Origin: Clostridia bacterium
GTDB taxonomy: Bacteria > Bacillota > Clostridia > Christensenellales > Aristaeellaceae
DNA: 64,000 nt
Direction of reading: 5' to 3'
NCBI GenBank assembly: GCA_017512985.1
Contig: JAFWEJ010000015.1
Coordinates: forward strand, 62,001-126,000
A program made the position numbers and the translations under genes. Below, piece after piece: positions 25,473 through 32,819 of this stretch. The first letter of the stretch is position 1. Every line of letters starts with the position of its first letter. The notes beneath the pieces were generated by a model, which saw only the letters and a program-made list of their open reading frames with translations, searched no databases and had not been told where the DNA came from.

Positions 25473-27269
25473 ATGAAGCAATATGTGATGGGGAACGGCG
25501 CGATTGCCCTGGGTGCGCTCTCCGCGGGCGTCGGCCTGGTGGCGGGGTATCCCGGCACGCCATCCTCAGAGATCATTGAGACAATATCCAAGTGCCCGCA
25601 TGAAGGCGTCCACCTGGAGTGGTCGGTAAATGAGAAGGCTGCCCTGGAGGTCGCCGCGGCAGCCGCGTACAGCGGCGCCCGGGCGATGGTAACGATGAAG
25701 CAGATGGGCCTGAACGTCGCTTCCGACCCGCTGATGTCCGTGGCCTATATCGGCGTGAAAGGCGGCCTGGTGATCGTAAGCGCGGACGATCCCGGCCCGA
25801 TCTCCTCCCAGACGGAACAGGACACCCGCCGGTACGCGGATTTCTGCCGGATCCCGGTATTCGATCCCGCCTCCCCGGAGGAAGCATACGAAATGATCCG
25901 GGATGCCTTTGAGTATTCCGAAAAATACAGCACACCCGTACTGTTCCGGCCCACAACGCGGGTCTGCCACGCTTACGCGGCGATTGAGACTCCGGACAAT
26001 TACGCGGCCGCACCGTACGGCGGGTTTGAGCGGGATCCGGGGAAGTGGGTTATATTTCCCCGCCTGTCCTATATCAACCACGGAAAGATCGAGAAACGCA
26101 ACGGGGAGATTGCCAAAGACTTTTCCTCCTACCGGTTCAATACGGTGGAAGGCGCCGGAACCGGAAAGGCTGTCGTAGCCTCCGGCGTCAGTTATAATTA
26201 TGTGAGGGAATGCCTGAAAGGGCAGGAAGGGATCCGGCTGATCCGGGTCGCGACCGCTTTTCCGTTTCCGGAGGATTTCATGCTTAAAGCGCTGGACGGC
26301 GTGAAGGAAGTCCTCTGCATTGAAGAACTCAGCCCGTATATCGAGGAGCAGATCCTGAAGATCGCAGGGAAGAACCACCTGGATCTGCGCATCAGCGGCA
26401 AGCTGGATGGCAGCGTTCCGCACAACGGCGAAAACGGCGTGGAGCTGTGCAGCGGGATCCTGGACAGGTTCCTCGGCATCCGGACAGCGCTTGAGCAGGC
26501 TGACGTTTCCGACGCGCCGGCATTGCCGGTCCGCCCGCCGGTCCTTTGCGCGGGCTGCCCGCACAGGGCTTCCTTCTACGCCGTAAAACAGGCGATGAAG
26601 GGACAGAAAGCCGTTTTCTGCGGGGATATCGGCTGCTATACGCTGGGCAACGCGATGCCGCTGGACATGGTTGATACCTGCCTGTGCATGGGCGCAGGCA
26701 TTACCATGGCCCAGGGTATGAGCCACATGAATAAGGACACGACCGCCTTCGCTTTTGTGGGCGATTCCACATTCTTCGCCTCAGGCATGACCGGCGTGGT
26801 GAACGCCGTGTACAATGAGGCGGACATCATCCTGTGCGTACTGGACAACTCCACGACCGCCATGACCGGCCACCAGCCCCATCCCGGCACAGGCCGGAAC
26901 ATGATGGGCAACGCGGTGGAAAAGGTCAGCATTGAAAAGGTGCTGGAAGGGATTGGCGTGAAAAAGGTCCTGACCGTGGATCCGCTGAAGCCGGACGAGG
27001 CCGTGCGCGCGGTGAAGGAATGCGAGCAGGAGACGGGCGTACGGGCGATTATCTTTAAATCCCCCTGCGTCGCGATTACGAAACCGGCGGGAAAGTGCGC
27101 GGTGGACACGGCAAAATGCGTCAACTGCAAAAAGTGCATCCGGGAAATCGGCTGCCCCGCGCTGATTACCGCGGGCGGCCGGGTGACCATTGACCGGAAT
27201 CTCTGCACCGGCTGCGGCCTGTGCAGCCATATCTGCCCCGTTCACGCGATCGGAGGTGAGCAGGCATGA
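25473..27269 (+). CDS. iorA: indolepyruvate:ferredoxin oxidoreductase, alpha subunit
   Basis: 598 residues from the ATG preceded by GAGGTGAG. An in-frame extension to 25416 overlaps the promoter and was not used. Fused alpha/beta-type oxidoreductase: N-terminal VAGYPGTPSSEIIE and EWSVNEKAALEVAAAAAYSG, middle CAGCPHRASFYAV, ThDP region GDIGCYTLG...FVGDSTFFASGM...LDNSTTAMTGHQPHPG. Two C-terminal 4Fe-4S motifs, CVNCKKCIREIGCP and CTGCGLCSHICP. It decarboxylates aryl pyruvates from Trp, Phe and Tyr transamination to aryl-acetyl-CoA with ferredoxin reduction. Confidence 0.96.
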   Translation: MKQYVMGNGAIALGALSAGVGLVAGYPGTPSSEIIETISKCPHEGVHLEWSVNEKAALEVAAAAAYSGARAMVTMKQMGLNVASDPLMSVAYIGVKGGLVIVSADDPGPISSQTEQDTRRYADFCRIPVFDPASPEEAYEMIRDAFEYSEKYSTPVLFRPTTRVCHAYAAIETPDNYAAAPYGGFERDPGKWVIFPRLSYINHGKIEKRNGEIAKDFSSYRFNTVEGAGTGKAVVASGVSYNYVRECLKGQEGIRLIRVATAFPFPEDFMLKALDGVKEVLCIEELSPYIEEQILKIAGKNHLDLRISGKLDGSVPHNGENGVELCSGILDRFLGIRTALEQADVSDAPALPVRPPVLCAGCPHRASFYAVKQAMKGQKAVFCGDIGCYTLGNAMPLDMVDTCLCMGAGITMAQGMSHMNKDTTAFAFVGDSTFFASGMTGVVNAVYNEADIILCVLDNSTTAMTGHQPHPGTGRNMMGNAVEKVSIEKVLEGIGVKKVLTVDPLKPDEAVRAVKECEQETGVRAIIFKSPCVAITKPAGKCAVDTAKCVNCKKCIREIGCPALITAGGRVTIDRNLCTGCGLCSHICPVHAIGGEQA

Positions 27270-27877
27270 ACAAGGATATCCTGATCTGCGGCGTAGGCGG
27301 CCAGGGAACCGTTCTTGCGTCCCGGATCATCGCCGCCGCCGCGATGGATGAGGGCAGCCCCGTTCATTCCGCCGAAACGATCGGCATGGCGCAGCGCGGC
27401 GGCTCCGTGACGAGCCATGTGCGGATCGGCGGGGAAGCGTATTCCCCCATGATTTCCCCGGGAGGCGCGGATATGCTGCTGGCCTTTGAGCCGGGCGAAG
27501 CCGTCCGGAACCTGCGGTACCTGAAGAAGGACGGAACCGCGGTAGTGAACACAACCGCCGTGAAACCCGTGACAGAATCCCTGAAGGATACCGGCTACGA
27601 CGGCAGCGAAATGACAGCGTACCTGAAGCAGAAATGCAGCTGCATCTTCGTGGACGCCGAAGAAGTCTGCAGACCCTTCGGATCCTCGAAATTCTTCAAC
27701 ATCATCATGCTGGGCGTGGCGGCCGGTTCCGGCAGCCTGGGCCTGAGCAGGGAAACACTGCTGAAGCAGATTGAAAAATATGTGCCGGCAAAATTCCTGG
27801 ATGTGAACATCAGGGCATTTGAAGCCGGAACTGCGCTTGCCGGACGGGCGTCCGGAAACCCGAAAGGAGAGGAATGA
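27266..27877 (+). CDS. iorB: indolepyruvate:ferredoxin oxidoreductase, beta subunit
   Basis: 203 residues, the gamma-like partner of IorA: ICGVGGQGTVLASRIIAAAA, ETIGMAQRGGSVTSHVRIG and a C-terminal helical region. It overlaps iorA by 4 bp (ATGA) and is followed 1 bp later by the CoA-ligase gene, so the three are one translationally coupled unit. Confidence 0.95.
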   Translation: MNKDILICGVGGQGTVLASRIIAAAAMDEGSPVHSAETIGMAQRGGSVTSHVRIGGEAYSPMISPGGADMLLAFEPGEAVRNLRYLKKDGTAVVNTTAVKPVTESLKDTGYDGSEMTAYLKQKCSCIFVDAEEVCRPFGSSKFFNIIMLGVAAGSGSLGLSRETLLKQIEKYVPAKFLDVNIRAFEAGTALAGRASGNPKGEE

Positions 27878-27878
27878 C

Positions 27879-29123
27879 ATGAAAATCAACGATACCCAAC
27901 TGGCCCTGGTGGACAAACAGATCAAACGGATCCTGGCCAGCGGCAACTATTACAGCGAAGTGTACAAAAAGGCCGGGATCACCGGCGTGGGCAGCGAGGA
28001 GGACTTCGAGAAGATTCCCTTCACGGACAAAGCCGACCTGCGCAACGCATATCCCCTGGGCATCCAGGCGGTTCCAGACGAGCAGGTTGTGCGCATCCAT
28101 TCCTCCTCCGGCACCACGGGCAAGCCCGTGATCATTCCCTATACCGCGAAGGACGTGGACGACTGGGCCACGATGTTTGCCCGGTGCTATGAGATCGCCG
28201 GCATCACCAAAAAGGACCGCATCCAGATCACGCCCGGCTACGGCCTGTGGACGGCCGGCATCGGCTTCCAGGCAGGCTGTGAGAAGCTCGGCGCCATGGC
28301 GATTCCGATGGGCCCCGGCAATACAGACAAGCAGATCCAGATGATGATTGACCTGGAGTCCACGGTGCTGTGCGCGACTTCCTCCTACGCGCTGCTGCTG
28401 GCGGAGGAGATCAACAAGCGCGGCCTGCGGGACAAGATCAGACTGAAGAAGGGCGTAATCGGTTCCGAACGCTGGAGCGAAGCGAAGCGGAAGTACATCG
28501 CCGACGCCCTGGGCATCGAGCTGTACGATATCTACGGCCTGACGGAAATCTACGGGCCGGGCATCGGCGTCAACTGCCTGGGCCAGAACGGGATGCATAT
28601 TTTTGATGATTACCTGTATACCGAGATCATCGACCCGGTGACAGGCGAAGTACTCCCGGACGGCGAGGAGGGCGAGATCGTTATTACGACCCTGGTGAAG
28701 GAAGGCGCGCCGCTGATCCGCTTCCGGACCCACGACCTGTCCAGGATTATTCCCGGACCCTGCCCCTGCTGCGACAGGACCTATCCGCGGCTGGACACCA
28801 TCAAAGGCCGCAGCGACGACATGTTCAAGGTGCACGGCGTGAACATGTTCCCCGCCCAGGTGGAGGAGATCCTCGGTATGGTGGACGGCGTTTCCAGCGA
28901 GTACAAGATCGACATCGCTCACGACGACGCAAACAACCGTGACATCATCATGGTCACTGCGGAAGCGGAGGGCCGGGTGGATTTCAACGCCACGGCGGAA
29001 AAGATCAAGCAGCTCTTCAAGAGCAAGATGAACGTGACGCCCAAGGTCGCCATCATCGCCCTGAACACGCTGCCCCGCTCCGAAAAGAAGACCAGGCGCG
29101 TCTTCGACCACAGGCAGGAATAA
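27879..29123 (+). CDS. paaK: phenylacetate-CoA ligase (AMP-forming) family protein
   Basis: 414 residues from the ATG with AAAGGAGAGG. Adenylate-forming motifs are SSSGTTGKPVIIPYT near 75, DIYGLTEIYGPGIG near 215, RFRTHDLSRI near 285 and the C-terminal GRSDDMFKVHGVNMFPAQVE. PaaK activates phenylacetate or related aryl acids to CoA esters with ATP. Next to iorAB it may interconvert aryl-acetyl-CoA and free aryl acids or re-activate them. Net direction in this organism is inferred only. This iorAB-paaK arrangement is common in anaerobic Firmicutes. Confidence 0.9.
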   Translation: MKINDTQLALVDKQIKRILASGNYYSEVYKKAGITGVGSEEDFEKIPFTDKADLRNAYPLGIQAVPDEQVVRIHSSSGTTGKPVIIPYTAKDVDDWATMFARCYEIAGITKKDRIQITPGYGLWTAGIGFQAGCEKLGAMAIPMGPGNTDKQIQMMIDLESTVLCATSSYALLLAEEINKRGLRDKIRLKKGVIGSERWSEAKRKYIADALGIELYDIYGLTEIYGPGIGVNCLGQNGMHIFDDYLYTEIIDPVTGEVLPDGEEGEIVITTLVKEGAPLIRFRTHDLSRIIPGPCPCCDRTYPRLDTIKGRSDDMFKVHGVNMFPAQVEEILGMVDGVSSEYKIDIAHDDANNRDIIMVTAEAEGRVDFNATAEKIKQLFKSKMNVTPKVAIIALNTLPRSEKKTRRVFDHRQE

Positions 29124-29132
29124 AACATATAC

Positions 29133-29190
29133 CGGTCTCCGGGAACAGGCTGTTCCCGGAGACCGCTGCTTTCAGGGGACGGTCTCTTTT
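29133..29190 (+). terminator. two mutually exclusive hairpins after paaK
   Basis: Hairpin A: CGGTCTCCGGGAACA (29133-29147) / TGTTCCCGGAGACCG (29151-29165), followed by CTGCTTT. Hairpin B: GAGACCG (29159-29165) / CGGTCTC (29180-29186) followed directly by TTTT. They share a strand, so only one can form at once. Confidence 0.6.
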
Positions 29191-29280
29191 CAGAATCCGT
29201 GTTCTATGGTATGATTATGGCAAACGTTGAAAGCAAACCGGGCCGCCCGGCCCGGGCTTCCCGGATCAGAGGGCCATCAG

Positions 29281-30372
29281 ATGACAGCAGAATTTCTGAA
29301 CAGGAATTTTATCCCGCTTTTCCTGATCGTCGGTTTTTCCATGAAACTGTGGCGCCAGCGGGGCTCCGCGGACAAGTCGCTGCGCTATCACTGGATGACG
29401 GTTGTCAGCACGTTTGTGCTGATCATCGCGGACAGCCTGGAAATATGGGCAAGCATGGATCCCGCCCTGCGCTTCTGGCGGATCCTGTTTTCTGTGACCG
29501 GTTATATCATGCGGCCCACCGCGGCGCTGAGCATCCTGCTGATTGTTTATCCGAAACTCCGGCGGCCATTCTGGCTCTGGATCCCGAATATCGTCAATGC
29601 GCTGGTTTACGGCACGGCGTTTTTCTCGGGCATTGCTTTCGGTTTCCATGAGGACAGTTACAGCTTTTTCAGGGGCCCGCTGGGCTATACGGTATTCGCG
29701 GTTTCTTTCCTTTATATCGCTGCCGCCGTTGTCCTGACCTGGATCAGTTTCCGGGACAAGGACCATGCGAGGGAGCGGATTATCCTGTATATCAGCGCGG
29801 CTGCCTGCGTCTGCGCCGCGCTGATTGACATGGAGACGGAGGGTGCGCACCTGAACGCCGCCATCCTGATCAGCAGCGTTTTCCTGTATATGTTCCTGCG
29901 GTCGATCGACATGAACCGGGACCCGCTGACAAAACTGCTGAACCGGATCTCCTTCTACGACGACTGCGGCAGGCTCGGCGCGTCCATCAGCGCGGTCGCT
30001 TCCCTGGATATGAACGGGCTGAAGTATATGAACGACTCGATGGGCCATGAAGCAGGTGACGAGGCGCTGAAGACGATCGGCATGAACCTGCAGGAGATCC
30101 GCAATAACCGGATCCTGCCGTACCGTATCGGCGGGGACGAGTTCGCGATCCTGTTCATCCGCCAGGACGAAGAGATCGTGAAAAACGTGCTCGGCGACCT
30201 GAAACAGCGGATCCAGGCAAAAGGATACAATTTGGCCGTCGGCTATACGATGAGGGGGCTCAGTTCCGCATCGGTCCAGGACCTGGTCAGATGGGCGGAT
30301 GAGAAAATGTACGCTGAAAAGGCAAAGTTCTATTCAGAAAACAAGCATGACCGGCGAAGGAGCGGCAGATGA
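29281..30372 (+). CDS. membrane-anchored GGDEF diguanylate cyclase
   Basis: 363 residues from the ATG at 29281 with AGAGGG upstream; an 18-residue extension to 29227 is possible. The N-terminal ~205 residues are mostly hydrophobic with six or so membrane helices and no known sensor motif. The GGDEF domain has SLDMNGLKYMNDSMGHEAGDEAL and an intact RIGGDEFAIL (284-288). No RxxD inhibitory site is seen at the usual place. It should synthesise cyclic di-GMP (or a related cyclic dinucleotide) in response to a membrane signal. Its stop overlaps the next gene by 4 bp, tying it to the deaminase-fold protein. Confidence 0.88.
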   Translation: MTAEFLNRNFIPLFLIVGFSMKLWRQRGSADKSLRYHWMTVVSTFVLIIADSLEIWASMDPALRFWRILFSVTGYIMRPTAALSILLIVYPKLRRPFWLWIPNIVNALVYGTAFFSGIAFGFHEDSYSFFRGPLGYTVFAVSFLYIAAAVVLTWISFRDKDHARERIILYISAAACVCAALIDMETEGAHLNAAILISSVFLYMFLRSIDMNRDPLTKLLNRISFYDDCGRLGASISAVASLDMNGLKYMNDSMGHEAGDEALKTIGMNLQEIRNNRILPYRIGGDEFAILFIRQDEEIVKNVLGDLKQRIQAKGYNLAVGYTMRGLSSASVQDLVRWADEKMYAEKAKFYSENKHDRRRSGR

Positions 30373-32819
30373 TCTTTTTTCAGCAGTTTTATCTGGACAA
30401 GGAAAAGGATATCGCGGTCGACCTCCGCATGGAGGGGGACCGCCTGTTTTATACCATCCGGACGCCAAACCACCATTCCGGCAACCTGATCACGAACCTG
30501 GCGAAGCTGTTCGGGCTGAAGACGGAGGAGGATGAACAGGGCCTGAAGGTGATCCGGGGAGAGATCCCGAGCTATTACGACGGGGACAACCGGAAGATGT
30601 ATATCCTGCGGCTGGGAAACACGAAGATCGCCAACATTTTCCCGAACGGAAGGGTGGAAATGAAGGCGTCGATTCCCGCGATCTCCAAGACGCTGATGAG
30701 CCAGACCCGGGATTACAGGCTGGGCGTGGCCAAGACGATCGTGAAGACTTATATCCTGGGCGAGTGCAAGTTCCGGACCGACCTGCACACGCACATGAAC
30801 GGCAACCTGCCTCCGGACGCGCTGATCGCGCTGGGCATCATGCGGCAGCTGCGGTACCCCTACTACTACATCAAAAAGCTGGGACTGCGCTGCGACCCGT
30901 CGCAGACCGCGAAACTGGAGAAACGCCGGACCGCCGCGGATGCGGAAATGGGGGACAGTCCCCTGACCGGAAGGCACAGGGAGCGCCGGATCGACGACAA
31001 TACGTTCATCAACTTTGCCGAGCTGATTCTCGGCAATCCCGCGGACGCGCAGTACAACATTGACCGGATCCGGAATTCGCTGACGATTCCGAAGGACGGG
31101 CAGGCGGTGTTCAACGACCTGGAGAAGGTTTATCTGTACCGGTATGTGTTTACAAAAGGCCTGCCGGCGGAGGATCCGCTCAGCGGGGTCAACCTCGCGC
31201 TGATCCCGGACCGGGAGGTGCTTGCCTATGCGGAGCAGATGCGCCGCGACCGGGAGACGGAGAGGTTCGGTGGCAATACGCTGTACCAGGACCTGCTGCT
31301 GTGGATTGCCCGGGAATACCGCCGCAGGGGAATCGAATACGCGGAAATCTCCGATACAGGGCTGCTGAACCGGGAGCTTTTTGCCGGAAAGCTGCGGGAG
31401 ATTCATGAGATCATGCCGGCCGTGACCCGGGAGACCGGAGTGACGCTCCGGTTTCTGGCGGGCATCCGCCGGATCCCGCTGACGATCATCAGGGACCGGA
31501 TCACACCCAACGACTACCTGGCGGACAACCTGCAGATCCTCAGGGCGATTGCCGGGGATCCCTATGTGGCCGGCAGCGATATTATCGGCGAGGAAATCAA
31601 CGACGTCCTTGAACTGCGCGCGGTGATCCGGGAACTGGTGAAGATTGCGGCGGAACAGGAAGGGTTTGTGATCCGGATCCACGCGGGTGAGAACGACTCC
31701 CTGCGGGACAACGTGGCGAACAGCATCGCCTGCGTGACGGAAGCGCTCGCACCCGGACAGGAAATGCCGATCCTCCGGATCGGGCACGGACTGTATACCT
31801 GCGACCTGCGCAAGGTCAAAGGCCAGAAGCTGCTGGCGGACATGAAAAAATACCATGTGACGCTGGAGTTCCAGATCACTTCCAACGTGCGGCTGAACAA
31901 CCTGTCCCGGCTGGACAACCATCCGCTGCGGCAGTATCTGCGCGCGGGCGTGGACTGCGTACAGGGAACCGACGGCGGCGCCCTGTACGGAACAGACTCC
32001 ATTGACGAGGAGCTGTCCCTGGAAAAACTGCTGGGGCTGACATATGACGAACTGAAGAAGATGCGCGCAGCGGATGAAAAGATCCTGCGGGCGAGCCGGC
32101 AGGTGTTTGAGAAACGGATGGCCGCCTTCCGGGAGCAATGCGGCGCCGGAGACGCGGAAAAGTGGTACAGGCGCAGGCTGGAGGAAACACCGCGGATCAC
32201 CCAGGATCTGTGGAAGGAATCCGGCAGGATCGACGCCGCGGAGGAGCTGAAGGACCTGATCGCGCCGCTGCCGGAGGGCCTGTTTCCGGTGGTGGTGGCC
32301 GGTGGCAGCTTCAGCTGCTGCGCGCACCGGACGACTGTACGGGATGAGGAAAAGCAGCTGATCGACCGGCTGCTGGATTCCCTGGACCCGGCAAAGGTCT
32401 GCTTCGTCGTCGGACACAGCCTGACAGGACAGGAAGGTTACCTGGTACAGCAGAACCGGGGCCGGTTCCGAATCGCGGCAATTGTACCCAACCGGATCAG
32501 CCCGGCAGAGAAAAAACGCCTGCTTGCGGCGGGCGTTTCGGTGCGGATCTCGATCGAGAGTTCCGGTATGGGCCTGTACAAGAGCTTTGCCTATGAGATC
32601 TTCAAACGGACAGACTCGGCGTTGATTGTGTTTGACGGCAACGCGCCGGCACAGAACCTGCTGCAGGAGGCAAAGAACGGCCGCGGGAAATGCCGGATTT
32701 TTGTGAATCCGCGGTCCCGCGGGCTGAGCGTCAAGGCGAAGACGCTAGAAGGCTATGTGGAGCCACTGTCGACGCCCCGGGCGGTCATAAACGCTTTATC
32801 CGGTCTCTCAGAGACATGA
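30369..32819 (+). CDS. adenosine deaminase-fold protein with C-terminal SLOG-like Rossmann domain
   Basis: 816 residues, about twice a normal adenosine deaminase. The N-terminal 130 residues are unfamiliar and beta-rich. The amidohydrolase core has DLHTHMNG (His 140, His 142), HAGEN (His 438, Glu 441), RIGHG (His 473) and QGTDGG (Asp 535), the metal and catalytic set of adenosine/AMP deaminases. The second Asp of the usual TDDP is Gly here. A large insert (about 165-300) separates the first two motifs. Residues about 635-816 look like a Rossmann SLOG/LOG-type nucleotide-binding module (FPVVVAGGSFS, KVCFVVGHSL, SALIVFDGNAP). Substrate unknown. It is coupled to a GGDEF gene and converges on an EAL gene with a 35-bp overlap. 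Confidence 0.72.
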   Translation: MIFFQQFYLDKEKDIAVDLRMEGDRLFYTIRTPNHHSGNLITNLAKLFGLKTEEDEQGLKVIRGEIPSYYDGDNRKMYILRLGNTKIANIFPNGRVEMKASIPAISKTLMSQTRDYRLGVAKTIVKTYILGECKFRTDLHTHMNGNLPPDALIALGIMRQLRYPYYYIKKLGLRCDPSQTAKLEKRRTAADAEMGDSPLTGRHRERRIDDNTFINFAELILGNPADAQYNIDRIRNSLTIPKDGQAVFNDLEKVYLYRYVFTKGLPAEDPLSGVNLALIPDREVLAYAEQMRRDRETERFGGNTLYQDLLLWIAREYRRRGIEYAEISDTGLLNRELFAGKLREIHEIMPAVTRETGVTLRFLAGIRRIPLTIIRDRITPNDYLADNLQILRAIAGDPYVAGSDIIGEEINDVLELRAVIRELVKIAAEQEGFVIRIHAGENDSLRDNVANSIACVTEALAPGQEMPILRIGHGLYTCDLRKVKGQKLLADMKKYHVTLEFQITSNVRLNNLSRLDNHPLRQYLRAGVDCVQGTDGGALYGTDSIDEELSLEKLLGLTYDELKKMRAADEKILRASRQVFEKRMAAFREQCGAGDAEKWYRRRLEETPRITQDLWKESGRIDAAEELKDLIAPLPEGLFPVVVAGGSFSCCAHRTTVRDEEKQLIDRLLDSLDPAKVCFVVGHSLTGQEGYLVQQNRGRFRIAAIVPNRISPAEKKRLLAAGVSVRISIESSGMGLYKSFAYEIFKRTDSALIVFDGNAPAQNLLQEAKNGRGKCRIFVNPRSRGLSVKAKTLEGYVEPLSTPRAVINALSGLSET

